DNA of 64,000 nt from contig JNVV01000038.1 of the NCBI GenBank assembly GCA_000733355.1, positions 1 through 64,000 on the forward strand, given 5' to 3'. Within the stretch, counting starts at the first letter, position 1, and each line of letters starts with the position of its first letter. The position numbers were made by a program, and so were the translations under genes. The notes under the pieces are model-generated. The model made no database searches and was not told where the DNA came from. It saw only the letters and a list, made by a program, of their open reading frames with translations. Shown here one piece after another: positions 19,636 to 31,694 of this stretch. The stretch comes from Falciphora oryzae (Eukaryota > Ascomycota > Sordariomycetes > Magnaporthales > Magnaporthaceae).

Positions 19636-22411
19636 CTACTCTCCTATTGCTCTATCCATTAGCTTCACCTGCCGCTCAAGGAACGCCAGCTTTGGCCGGT
19701 CGCTGTCAAATGTCACCTTGGCCGCAGCGACACTCGGCTCTCTACTCAGCTGGCCTGGCCGTAGCACCCTCTTCCATTGCTCGTAGTCGTATGCGTATTC
19801 CCACCACTGGTGCGTCTTGTACGACTTTTGCAGGCGCTGGATCGCCAGCACCTCGACGCAGCACCACGCGCGCTCGTAGTAGCTATCGTCCACCATGCTG
19901 ATCATGGCGTCGCACTGCGTGATGCACATGGGCAGCGCCGCGACGCCGCGCGCCTGTTTATCGCTATCTACCTGGTCGATGCAGGCCCAGTCCTGTGGTG
20001 CTTTGCTTAGCTCAGCCGTTCTTGCTTTTTCTTGATCGGGAGGAGAGGCATACCAGCCGTACGCATATCTTGCTTCGTTCTACATCTGGGTGTACCTCGA
20101 TCCAGCTCTCCACAGCGTCCAGAATTCCTTTGTACTTGGTACTCTCTGCGTCGTCAGGTGAGAGCAGCTGCTCGTCTGGCCGTCGCTTGGTCCACGTGTA
20201 CGAGATGAAGATGATGAAAGCGTCCTCTCCGGTCGACTCGAAGTGGCGCGTCAACCCATCAGTCGACTTTGGCAGCTTCCCGTTCCGGGCAAAGTCGTCG
20301 AGGCGCACATACTTGAGAGTGTCGAACTTCAGCGCCTTCTCCCTGTCAGTAGCCAACACTTGAGCATATACCTGCCGGAGCTGCTTGACACTCGACTGCT
20401 CATCGAGTTGCACCAGCACCGGCCGCAGCCTCTCTTGGAACAGCTCGCGGTAGCCCCTTCGCAGGACCGCGTCGTACCGCATCGCCTCGACCTCCTCGGG
20501 GCCAAACTGCCGCCGCAACGCATCCTCCAGGAGCTCTTGGGTCTCGGTGTCGCCGCTGTAGACGGCGTAATCGAGCGCCGAGTAGCCGTTGGCGTCACGC
20601 AGCGTCGGGTCGGCGCCCGCCTCGATCATCTCGGCCATGTAGCCGCGGCGCTCGTCGGACGGCTCCTTGGACAGCGCTGCGAGCGGCGTGTTGCCGTCGG
20701 CCGGGTTGAACTGCGCGAGCGCCTCGTCCCGCCGTCCGTCGAGGAGTAGTGCACGCCCGTAGACGAGGCGCGAGAAGGCGAGCTTGTTCTTGTCTCCCGA
20801 GTCGAGCGAAAGCTTCTGGCTCCGCACGGCAGTCAAAATTGCCGCTTGGACCTCCCCCTGGACCGCGTGGCAGAGCGACAGGCCCGCGTAGGCGGCGGCT
20901 TCGCGGCCGGTATTGGTCTGGGCCGCCACCGATCCGTCTGCTGCTCCCTCCCGCACCTGCCGGCACAGGCCGATCCGCTCGTGCAGCTGGCTCATGGCCA
21001 GGGCCAGGAACTCAGGCTTTCGGTTGAGGAGGAACAGTTGGTAGTTTACTATTCCTAGATTGCCAATGGCCCGGCCTATCTCATCCGGGTAGCCTACAAG
21101 CTTGGCAGCCTCGTATTGCTCTTCAAATGCCCTCCGGGAATTATCCAGGCTGTCTAGCTGACGGTGGACGGTGGCCAGCGCCCCGGCCGGCCTGAAAATC
21201 CCGGAGCTCGACGGCAGGTTCTGCAGCGCCTTCTCGAAGCACCGCCTGGCCTCAGCATAGTGCCCGAACTTCCTGTGCACATAGCCGATCTCGACGAGCA
21301 CGTCCCAGCGGTAGCGCGATGGCCGTGGGAAGTCGGGGTGGCCATCGCAGATGGACAGGGCGTTGCGGAGCGCGAGCAGCGCCTCCTCGAGCTCTGCGTC
21401 TCGCGCGTGGAACCAGCCCTTGGTGAAGGTCCTCTCCCACCCGCGAAACGCCTCGATCATGCTCGCGAGCATGCCTGGTGTCGTGCTCCCCGCGTCGCGC
21501 TCCATGAAGCAGCCACTGCCGTTGACAGGCCCCAAAGCGGGCGCAACTTGCCGAAATCCTCGACTGGAGTCCGAAAAGGTGAACAACGCGAGCATTGCGT
21601 CTGGCTCAACTCTGGGCTTGTGTAAAATTCCTGCGCCTGTTGTGTGCGAGCTGTAAGAATCATACATTATGCTGTTTGTGCTAGTTGCCCGAACGAGCTC
21701 TCCCACATTTGCCACTTTGACGAACTCCTGGTTGTCTTTGTCGATATTTTCAGTGTCGTTGCCGCCGGTGCTCGTCCAGGAAAGGCTGTAACTGGCATGT
21801 GTCGCCGTCTTACTGTCGGACGGTTGGACTTGGTATTGATGCTCCACCCCTTCTCCGAGTAAGACCCAGGTTTGAGCAAAGCATTGGTGCGAGAGAATCG
21901 CTTCTGGTCGCTCCCCGCTGGGAAGCAGTACTTGAAGTCGGAGTGATTCCACAACGTTGCCGTCTTTTGTCACGGACCATACAGGCACTACAAGGAAGCC
22001 TTGGGCGCTCTGGCTCACCTGGTCGACGATAGTCGTCTCTGCCAGAACCGTCCGCACGAGGGACCAGATGGAGTCCAACTCGGCAGCTGAAAGCTGGATG
22101 CCCTGCCTTCCTGGGTCTCGTAAAAACGCGATGGCCAGAGAGAGGCCGAGGTGGTGTCTGAGTGGATGGTCTGGGAAGACACGTTGCGCATGGTCGATCC
22201 ATTGCTGGAGAGTTAGGGCGCCGTGTGTCTGCCCCGCTGTCTGCTTCTGTAACCCTGGAGATCCGGTTTGATGGGAAATGGCCTCGCGATTTATATCACG
22301 CTCGATTTCGCCGACCGCCTTGTCCCCGTTAGTCAAGTGCCTCAGGATGCCCACAATCGACGAGCCGAGGACTTTGGCATTTGGTACACCGCTACGTTTT
22401 AGGAATGCCAT
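19636..22411 (-). CDS. TPR-ankyrin-TIR-like multidomain protein
   Basis: Two exons, 22411-20063 and 19992-19636, joined over a 70-nt intron (GTACGG donor, CTAAG branch, CACAG acceptor) to give about 901 residues. The N-terminal ~340 residues have no recognised domain. Tetratricopeptide-like helices follow (about 355-560, e.g. VHRKFGHYAEARRCFEKAL), then two ankyrin-like repeats (about 572-632, IEAGADPTLRDANGYSALDYAVYSGD). The C-terminal part (about 728-850) reads as a TIR-like fold: DAFIIFISYTW, then DWACIDQ after the intron, and YYERAWCCVEV. The intron splits the last domain precisely in frame, supporting the model. Proteins with this SYTW..CIDQ..WCxxE pattern occur in fungi and oomycetes. 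By analogy it may act in signalling or self/non-self recognition. There is no NB-ARC or NACHT ATPase, so it is not a classical NLR. Confidence 0.72.
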
Positions 22412-23073
22412 AGCTTAACAAATCTTCCCATGTGTAACATCCCCGCAGATCGTGCCAAGTTGGGGCTTTCACTGAATCCGAGTCGTGATACAGCCCAAGT
22501 ATCGACGGCGGGGAAGTGGGGGTGGATTGTAAGGAGGGGCCTTGGATGCGGCTCTGCCCCGCTTCCCCATGAGCCCTTGTTGGAGATGGGAACAGGGCGC
22601 GAAAGACGGCCACGGCAACATTTCACTCCGACAAGCAGATTGAGGCAGCTTGGGGCAGGGTCGGAAGCTACTGGACCGAGCTTTTGGCCGTTGGAATGAC
22701 CTTTACCTGGCCCATGCTCGAGCACAGGAGACAGTCGCAGCCACCCTGTTCGCGCAGCTAGTGGAAACTGCGGAGGCTAACTGGTCAATGGAAACACGTC
22801 AAAGGAAATACGCAGAAGGTTTGAATGCGCTATTATCGGCAGAATAGAATGTGTTCTTTACTCGCTGTCTTTCTAAGTACATGGCCGAACCCTTAAGGAC
22901 AGTAATTATCGGAAACTACGCGTCGTGGCCGGGGTTCGGATCCGCGAGGCAACCCAAACTGGCAAACAAAAAACAGAAACGCACATCTAACCGAACCAGT
23001 TCCCAGCAGGACGTTTGCCACGCGAGCACCCTCAAACTGGAAGTCACTCCTCGCTCGGCATTCCAAACACCCC
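22412..23073. other. Intergenic region, no gene seen
   Basis: 662 bp between the TPR/TIR-like gene start and the stop of the next transporter, both on the minus strand. A 65-residue frame (22650-22847) has no recognisable features. Promoter of the TPR/TIR-like gene and 3' UTR of the transporter are expected here. Confidence 0.5.
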
Positions 23074-24771
23074 TCACGTGGCGAACCGGAAAAGAGGGCT
23101 CTTCTCGCCCATGGCCTCGACCTCGAGCTGCGTCTTGCCCTCCATCAGGTGGTCCTGCTTGCCCTGGTCGCGCAGCTTGTTCTGGCGCTTGAAGTGCAGG
23201 TGGAGGATGATGTTGAGGATCAGGGATACGCACAGCAGGCCTATGCTGGCGGCGTAGCCGGGGGCGAAGCGACCGTTCTCGTCGGGCGTGAAGAGGAAGG
23301 GCGAAACAACACCGGACGAGTTGCCAATTGTCAAGTGCAGGCCCGTCGAGATGGCGCGCTTGCCGTAGCGCGGGTTGTTGGTCGGTACCCAGGCGAACGA
23401 CACGCCGGCCGACAGGAAGATGCCGACAGTCACAAAGAAGCAGCCCGTGTAGCTGACACCGGGGCCGGAGTGCGACAGCAGCATGCCGTAGCCGACCATG
23501 GCCGATACGATGGCGCCCATGACAAAATAGCCGCGGCGCTGGGTCTTGTCGCTCAGGTGCGCGCAGATGACGTAGACAATGGCGCCGAAGATGTAGGGCG
23601 GGATCGTCAGGGCCTGGACCTCGGCGTCGGACCAGGTGCCGAAGGCGCGGATGATGGTGGGCAGGAACACGACGAAGCTGTACAGCATAACGAGCTGGGG
23701 GAAGAGCGCGAAGCAGTAGGCCCAGGTCGTCCAGTCCTTCAGGCCGTCGATGACGTCTCCCTTGACCATGTTCCTCAGGTTAGGGGCGCGGCCGATCTGC
23801 TGCTCGTGGATAAGCACCAGGTCGCGCTTCTCGCTCTCGTCCAGGAACTTGGCCGTCTCCGGGCTGTTGGGCAGGACGAAGGGGATGACCATGCCGGTGA
23901 CAATGGTAGGAAGGCCATTGATCAGGATGATCCAACGCCACGCGCGCCAACCCTGGGCACCGTCAATAAAGCTGATGCCGTAGGCCACAAAGCCACCAGC
24001 GGCACCAGACAGAGCGGCGGTACCGTAAAAGAGGGCGATTCGCAGCGCCAGGCTGCGGCGACCATAAAACATGCTCAGGTAGAGCACGACACCAGGGAAA
24101 AAGCCAGCCTCGAACAGGCCGAGCAGAAGACGGCAAGCGAGCAGGCCAGCAAAGTTCTGGACGAAGGCGGAAAAGGTGGCGATGAATCCCCAGACGATGG
24201 TGAGGCCGGTCAGGTAGTACGCTGGCTGCAGCTTCTTAATGATCATGTTTGAGGGGGCCTCGAACAACTACGGCGAAGGGCACGTTTTGTCATTAGCACC
24301 AGGCTTGCTCTGCTGTGCTCATCTTCCCCAGTGGGTTCCAAGGGCAGAAAGCTTACGCAGTATGTGATGAACAGCACCGACACGGCTAGCTGGAACTGAC
24401 CGCCGGTCAGGCCAAGCTCACCCTCGAGACCGAACAGACGGGCATTGCCAATGTTGACTACACGACGTCAGCTTCCCCGCAACGACAATCCCAGTAACGG
24501 CGGGAGCAGGGCGGGGCAGGCAAGTCTCACCTCGGTCCATCATGTTCATCAAGTACACCCACATGACCATGGGCACGATGCGCTTGTCGAGCTTCTTGGT
24601 GATGTGCTTTTCCCTCTCCTTGTCGACGAGGACCTCGCCGTAGCCGGGCGGCGCTTGCTCGAGGCGCTCGACATCGGGCGACATGCCGTCCGAGTCGTTG
24701 CGCGAGGAGTCCTTCTTGTCATCCTGATGGCTGACGGGGACCCCGCTGTCGAACCTCTTACCCCCCGCCAT
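23074..24771 (-). CDS. Anion:cation symporter family transporter (allantoate/nicotinate permease-like)
   Basis: Three exons: 24771-24531, 24457-24357 and 24267-23074, with introns of 73 and 89 nt (donors GTGAGA and GTAAGC, acceptors TGTAG and CGTAG). Joined, they give 511 residues in one frame. The N-terminal soluble part is followed by RIVPMVMWVYLMNMMDRVNIGNAR, the usual TM1 start of the Dal5/Tna1/Liz1 group. CRLLLGLFEAGFFPGVVLYLS is the family TM4 signature, and WVPTNNPRYGKRA a typical TM10 loop. It probably imports a small organic anion such as a vitamin, allantoate or peptide; the substrate cannot be read from sequence. The start at 24771 is the first ATG of the frame and leaves the conserved N-tail intact. 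Confidence 0.85.
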
Positions 24772-26082
24772 GGCTGGAAGTTGTGTGTTGCGTGCGTATG
24801 TAGGTTATGGGAGGAGAAGGAGCTGGGGCAGGGGAGGCAAAATAAAACAAGATAAAGGGCAAAGGGGAAGATGAGGGAGAGTCTCGCCCGCAGAGCCAAA
24901 AAGAAACACAACCAACACAGCAAGGATCGACTGGGCACCAGCTACCGAGATGGGGGAAAGATGTGGTAGACTGCAAAGCTGGCTGGGAGAGCAAAGTCGG
25001 GCCTGCTGGGACGGCAAGCGAGGGGGGAACGAGGTTTTTATCCAGCAGCGGCGCGGAGGCGAGCCGTCACCACGGCTCGGAAATCTGGTTCTCACGGATT
25101 ATAGATTATGACCCATTTTGCGAGACCCATTTGCCCATCTGCCATCGCGGAGAGCCGAAAAGGGGTCGACGGTCCACGCTTGGCGACTTGGCAGGCCGCT
25201 GAGAGGTGCCGGGCAAATGGAGGCCAACATCCTGGTGGGAACCGAAGCTTTTCAGCCATCAAGCGGAGCATCTGCTTTGGGATATACACTGATACAAAAA
25301 AGTGCGAGGACAGGCACATGGCAGCAGACGGTGCCTCCTAGGAGCTCTAGAACAGGTGGTTGCTCCGCGTCTCGTCCCCGCGCCGCCGAGAACGCCAATG
25401 CCCGGGTCATGTAATTGTTTCTTGGAAGATCAATCCTGCCCTTTGCCCGAGGGGCACCGCCGTTGGTGGACCATCATCTTGCGTCGCGCCCAGACTCTCG
25501 GCGCGTTGCGCCGACCCGAGTCTTCACTTTGGCGCTGCAGCCACCCACGCCATTGCCTTTTTGCCTCGAGGCCCATGCGGCCAGCGCCCGCCGCTGTTGG
25601 CAGGACGGGTGCATGGCCATTGCACCCGTAGATTGCAGAAGAAAGAACCCCACGGGCTGCAACCATCCGTGGTGGGCTGTTTCCCCATTATTGACCGTTT
25701 TTGTCGTTTTGTTTTTTGTTGAACTGCCAAGTGCAATGATCAGCGTGCAGCCAGCTGTCGTCGACATGGCCACTTGCGCCGCTAAGACGCCATTTTATAA
25801 GGCCAGCAGCTATATAAAGGATGTGCACGATGTCAGTCACGGGCCCCCACTGATGGCAAAAAATGGCCGCATGCCTGAAAAGCGCGGGCCGACGTGCTGA
25901 TGGATTCGGTAAGACGGCTTGAGGCAACGGGTGGCGGCAGTTGGGAAAGGGCGGTGGGCTGTGGGCAAGGGAGGAACTATTGCAGCAGCTTACTTGGGGC
26001 AGAAGGGAAAATGGCGAGGGAAACAGGTCCCCGCGGGGAGGAATTGGGGGGGGGGAGGAAACTGGGGGAGGGGAAGGGATGG
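24772..26082. other. Intergenic region, no gene seen
   Basis: 1.3 kb between the transporter start and the retrotransposon. Frames around 25415-25900 begin at TTG and show no domain. The last ~150 bp are G-rich, with a run of G beside the insertion point. It should hold the transporter's promoter. Confidence 0.5.
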
Positions 26083-26268
26083 TGTTGCACCATGTGCAAG
26101 TTTGTTCGGTCACGTGTAATTCTGATTAGTAATGGTGCACGAGCTGTGTGGCCGTAGACGCGTTCAGTGCAAATTTTGCAGACCGTTCGTCGAGAGGGAC
26201 ATAGTTGGGCAGAAGGGAATCAATTAACAATTACGTCAGATTATCTTTGGTTATTACGCTGTGCAACA
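26083..26268 (+). repeat. 5' LTR of the copia element
   Basis: 186 bp, TGTTGCAC..GTGCAACA. Identical to the 3' LTR over the first 103 bp; then nine transitions in the last 83 bp (26186, 26191, 26200, 26202, 26206, 26221, 26242, 26252, 26267). It carries a TCACGTG box near 26110. Confidence 0.93.
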
Positions 26269-27399
26269 GATTAAGAGTTTTATCAGCAACGTCCAGTTTA
26301 CCGCGCAAATTAGCAGCGTAAAACGACAACGACAATGTCTATTTAAGATACGACCCCATTCCTCGAGGACTACACCGGGTGGATAGGATGGAATCGAGCC
26401 TTCCTAAGAAAAGCGATCTCCCTGAAGGTTAAGGCTTTTGTGTTGGGCGAAAAAGAATGGCCTCGATTACCTTCGCCGCCGAGAATCCCAGAGATAGACG
26501 AAGAACTCGTCCCCGGCCCGGCTACGCGGAGAAGTACGCGTAAGAGACCCCAAGTTGGCACTCTTTCGTCGTTTAGCGCAACCGCGACCTTTTCGATCCT
26601 CGACCCAAACCGCGGGAGCGTCCCTGAGATTTAGAGATTCGGATATCAGGTGAACGACCGCGTTTATTCGTACCAATTGTCGACCTATTAACACTACGAA
26701 AAAAACGTCGAAACCTTCTATCAGTGGATGGAGAAGACGGTAGCTCAGTCCCTTTAAAACCGGTACTTTGAAGAGGAAACGGACTCCCTAGGGCCGTTGA
26801 TATAAAGAAGCTACCAACGATTTAAAGAATACGGAGACTCGTTCTTTACGGAGAACCAAGAGGCAGCGAGAAATGCATATAACGCAGCTTTGGGAGGATT
26901 AAAGAGCTATAAGGATACCGAGAAGTGGCTGAAGAAGTTTGAGTTGGCTATGGAAAAGGGAATCGAGGTCGATTTTCCAAAGGCTATAACTTCCGCGATA
27001 TGGTTCCTAGCAACTATTAACGCTGTGGGTGCCATATATAAGCCTTGGGCTTACAGTACACGCAAAAAAAATCTCCCGAAAGCAATAGCAAGGACTTTAA
27101 AGTACTAAAATATCGCTAGGGAAATTCGGGGGGCTATGCAGGCGAAAGCCGGTTTAATTGTTCCCAAAGGCAACAGCGTTAGGGCTGCCGGCTTCCAGGC
27201 AGCCGATTTAGGGGCAGTTTCCAAATCCCAATCCCGCGACGAGAATTAAGGGCAAAAGCTACTATTAAACGACAACGGCGAAACAGTCTCCCGTAAAAAT
27301 ACCCGCAAACGAACCTTACAAGCGTCTAACCCAAATGGACGAAGGCCCCGGGCCAAATTGAACTTTCGAAAAGTAATACGAAAAGGAGGATCCGTTTTA

Positions 27400-30300
27400 C
27401 CGCCGAGGAAAGTTTGCCGCGTATGCGGGCAACCAGGCTACCGACCGGAAGATTGCTTTTATGTTTTGAAAGACCTCGCTTAGGAGTGGTGGAAACCAGC
27501 GGTGGCAATGCAAAACCTGATTTCCATCCGGCGACAGGAAAATAAAAAGTTTAATGTTTTTATCAAAAAGATTTAAAAAGAATACAAAGCCGGAAAATAA
27601 AAAAAGGGAAGGAGATCCGTATTTTGGGCAAACCGTATAAAGGAAGTTAAAGGCGAAAATTAACTAGTACGACGAGTGGGAGTCGTCCTTAGCGCTCTAA
27701 CGATTATAATAAACGCTTTAACCTATTGCGCTATTTTTAACGTAAGCGATTACCCACTCCACCGATCCACGATACTCGACTCCGGGGCCACATTGCACAT
27801 CTTCAACGACCCAAGCCGGTTCCGGAACCTCAAATACGCTACGGCCGGAAACTACGTACAAACCGGCTCAAAAAAGATCCAAATTACTAGCTACGGAAAC
27901 GTAACCTTAACGGTATCAACGGGGTTCGGATCAGCTTATATACGGCTAAAAAACGTAGCTTTAATCGAAAGGTTCGCTTGCAACGTGGTTTCCCTAATAT
28001 GCCTTATGCGGAGAAGCTGGTGGTGGGATACCAAACGAAACCCATTTGCATTTAAAGATAGCAACGATCAGTTCCTAGCTGTTACTCCCAACAAACACAA
28101 TCAATTCCTGCTGGAATATAACCTAACAACGCCGGTACGAAAGGGAAATCAAAGGGCCTTTGCAACAATCCCGAAAACTCCCCAACCTACGGCCAAACGC
28201 TGGAATTCCCGGCATTACCGTCAATCTCCCCCGGGGGACGGGACACTTTGGCACTTCCGGTTTGGGCATCCGGGCCCCGAAGTCCTTACCCAAACTACCA
28301 AACGTACAGTTGGATTGCGGTTACAAAATCCGCTTACCGCTAAATGCGAGGCTTGCGTTTGTGCTAAAATAAAAGAGGTTGTTAGTCGAGTGCCCCGAAT
28401 CGAAGTGACGGAGTTAGGGGAATCTTTATTTGTGGATTATGGCTATTAGCTAAAGGATCCAAAAGGCTATTAGTATTGGTTGCACTTTTATAACGATTGG
28501 AGCGGGTATGTTTAGAGCTATTTTTGCAAGGAGAAGTTAACGGCAGAGCTTTTGCGGTGCTACAGCGACTTATAAAGCCGGTTGAATAATTTTTATGGAA
28601 TAAAGATCAAATACGTCCGCTCCGACAACGAGTTTACTACCCAATTTTGGGAGCAAAGGCTTTAAACGGAAGGCGTTAACGCGATACCCTCCGCCCCATA
28701 TACACAAGCCCAAAACGGTGGTGCTAAACGGATGGGAGGCGTTTTTGTAGAAAAAATAAGGGCTATGTTATTTTATGCTAACCTTTCCCGAAACCTTTGG
28801 ACCGAGGCTGCTTCCGCGGCTATTTATCTTAATAACAAACTGCCTAAGCAGAGATACTATTAGCAGTTTTTATACGAACGTTTTTTTAGCTATTTGGCAA
28901 ACCGAAATAGGCATGCAACGTTTGCAAAACAACCGCGTTAAACGCATTTGCGTACTTACGGCTACCAGGTTTTTATCCTTACCCCGGCAGCCCGTGCTAT
29001 GGCCCGAAAAAAGGATAAGGTTAAATTTAAAGCGATGATAGGCTTCCTCGTTGGATACGACTTTGTTAATATCTACAGGGTTTGGGCATTTGCAATAGGC
29101 AAAGTTATACGCGTAAAAGACGTACTTTTCGACGAAATAAAAATTTACTCCGGAAAACCCGAAAATTATATAATAAATACGTTTAAAAAAATTTCGCTAA
29201 CATCGGAAGAAATTGCTATACGTTTCCAAAAATTACTAATAAATGCCTCTTTAAGGTTCGATTCCGTACCGGATCCGAACCCCGAAATAAATAACCAGTT
29301 TATAAAGGACGATACCGTTAGAAAATGGTGGGCGGATTCGGGCAAAGGAATAGCCGGAAAGGAGGATACCCAAACGTGGGCCCTTGTTAAGCATTTTTAA
29401 AAGGGCGCGGATTGTAACGCAGTGCTAGAAATTGATTACCTTTTGGCCGATCCAATGATGCAAGCCTATCCGAGCCCCGAATATAGTCCGGTCCAATCTC
29501 CTAGTGCATTTGCCGTTTTAACGATGCCCGAGGGGGTGAAAGAAACCCAAAGAAGTTTGGCCCAAACGGCACCCTAAAAGTGGATGGCAGCCTTTAAAGC
29601 GGGCCGCGTCTTAGGGGGTACGGGCAACGTAAACGGGCGTCCACAAACCAAGGCCTCGATGGCAAAAAAAGCACGCTCTGGGCGTTTACGACGCCCTAGC
29701 GAACTATAACAAACATTATTAACTAAGGAGATTTACAAACTCGCATCCGAAAACCGCTTGCACCGACGGAATACGCCAAATCCGCCGAAAAATCAATAGG
29801 ATTTAAATAACCACCCATTTGAAACACTCCATTAAATAGCACAACGAACCCACATCCAAAGCTATTAGCAAATGCACTTATAGGACGTAATAAATAAAAT
29901 GGAGGCTTATGGAGAACAGGTGTTCGATTGCATATAGGTATTCGTGCACAAATTCGATAAATACGGCCGTTTCCAAAAGGCCAAAGCACGACTTGTTATT
30001 TGGGGTAATTAGCAAAAGGTGGCATCGGGAGAGTCTATTTACGCGTCCACCCTCGCTGCGCGTTCCTTTAAAATTTTGCTAGCATTCGCAGCGACCTTCG
30101 ATTGGGAAATGGACTAGTACGATGTTACTAACGCCTTCGTCCACGCCCCTTTGCGCAAAAGAACGTTTATAAAGATGCCAAGCGGATTCCGAGTCCCCGG
30201 CAAGGTTTGCAGGCTTAGGAAAGCGCTATACGGTTTGCGTAAATCCCCGCTACTTTGGCAGGAAGACCTGAAAGGTAGGCTTTAAGAATTGGGCTTCCAG

Positions 30301-31359
30301 CCCTTCCAAAACGAACTATGCGTTTTCCAAAAGGGGAACGTTATAATTTTTGTTTATATGGACGACCTTTTGGTCGTTTACCCGCGAGCTGCCCGTATAA
30401 AGGCTAAGTCCGTTATCGCCGGCTTTAAGGAAAAATACGCTATAACCGGAGGGTATCTATTGCAATGGTTTTTAGGGATGCAAATCCTTAGGGATAGGCT
30501 AAATAAGCGTATTTATTTATCCTAAGCCGGTTATATCGACAAAATAGCCGCTTTAGCAGACGAGCCGATACCTTTTCGACCTTTAAATACGTTTATGACA
30601 GCCACAGAGCTACTTCCGGCGGAAAAGCGGGCATCCGTTACTATAATCCGGAGCTATTAGCGTAAAATCGGCTCGCTGCTATATGTAGCAATTACGGCCC
30701 GCCCGGACGTGGCCTTCGCCGTTTTAAAATTAAGCCGGTTTAACACCAATCCCTTTGCAGCCCACCATAAAGCCGCTAACCGAGTTTTGCATTATCTAAA
30801 AGGCACGCGGGATTTCGGGCTATCGTTTAGTGGCCAGGATGGCTTGGTGGTGTATACAGACGCCTCGTACGCGGATAATACCTTAGACCGGGTTAGTTCC
30901 CAAGGATACGTGGTTAAGCTGTGTGGAGGGATTATTGGCTAGAAAGCGAACAAGCAGCCTATAGTGGCTACCTTTACCTGCGAAGCGGAGCTTTTGGCAC
31001 TTTCTTAAAGTGCTAAAAAGGGCATTTTCATCATTCGCCTATTGCAGGAGTTATACCCAACTTTACCCGTCGACCTCAACTTGGTCGATTTGGACATTTG
31101 GACCACTCGGATCCTGTGTGACAACACGTTAACTATCCGAGTCGTTACGCCTGGAGAAGCCCGCATAAACTTTCGGCTTAAGCACGTGGATATATATAAC
31201 TGTTGGGTGAGGGAGGCGGTGCGGATGAACAAGATCTCCGTGGAGTACGTGCCAACGGACTGCCAATTGGCCGATGGCCTAACCAAAGCCCTGCCTAGGC
31301 ACAAATGGAACGACTTTTTACGGCAGATGGGATTTGTCGACGTTTCCCAGCTAATTTAA
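27400..31359 (+). pseudogene. Broken copia gag-pol
   Basis: A single reading frame interrupted by many TAG/TAA stops. In order: a zinc knuckle CRVCGQPGYRPEDC (about 27415), whose His is replaced by Tyr; the protease active site DSGATLH (27778); WHFRFGHPG and CEACVCAK of the integrase zinc region (28248-28372); integrase core VRSDNEF near 28619 and NGGAKRMGG near 28712; reverse transcriptase DVTNAFVHAPLRKR near 30120 and FVYMDDLLVV (YMDD at 30355-30366); RNase H YTDASYADN near 30858, CEAELLALS near 30980 and the typical copia C-terminus DGLTKALPRHKW near 31273. Many stops replace expected Trp codons (TGG to TAG). No functional protein is possible without repair. Confidence 0.88.
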
Positions 31360-31508
31360 CAGGCGAAATGGACGGAAATCGACCTAGAGGAGAGGGAAGA
31401 GACATTTCCCGGCGGAGAGGCCGGCCTAGAGGATATCGCAGCCTTGGGAGGCACCCCTAAAGGGAACTGAGGCCAGGCAACGCCCGTTGGGCGTTACCTG
31501 AGGGGGTG

Positions 31509-31694
31509 TGTTGCACCATGTGCAAGTTTGTTCGGTCACGTGTAATTCTGATTAGTAATGGTGCACGAGCTGTGTGGCCGTAGACGCGTTCAGTGCAAAT
31601 TTTGCAGACCGCTCGTTGAGAGGGATACAGTCGGGCAGAAGGGAATTAATTAACAATTACGTCAGATCATCTTTGGTCATTACGCTGTGCAATA
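31509..31694 (+). repeat. 3' LTR of the copia element
   Basis: 186 bp ending GTGCAATA and followed by the GATGG duplication. Its terminal CA has become TA through a C-to-T change, which would block integration by this end. Confidence 0.92.

Larger units (their letters stand above)
26083..31694 (+). mobile_element. Ty1/copia LTR retrotransposon, RIP-damaged
   Basis: 5,612 bp with matching 186-bp LTRs at 26083-26268 and 31509-31694, each starting TGTTGCAC and ending GTGCAACA (5') or GTGCAATA (3'). The element is flanked by the 5-bp target duplication GATGG (26078-26082 and 31695-31699), showing a complete, undisturbed insertion. Domain order is gag knuckle, protease, GAG-pre-integrase, integrase, reverse transcriptase, RNase H, which is the copia order. 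A G-rich polypurine-like tract (TGAGGGGG) ends just before the 3' LTR. I could not identify the tRNA primer site. Confidence 0.93.

Noticed and set aside
23149..24252. 367-codon plus-strand frame opposite the anion:cation symporter
   Set aside because: It is the mirror of a strongly supported transporter and reads as low-complexity Gly/Asp/Ala/Val-rich sequence.
25415..25900. 161-codon plus-strand frame upstream of the copia element
   Set aside because: Begins at TTG and has no domain; a single hydrophobic stretch is not enough support.
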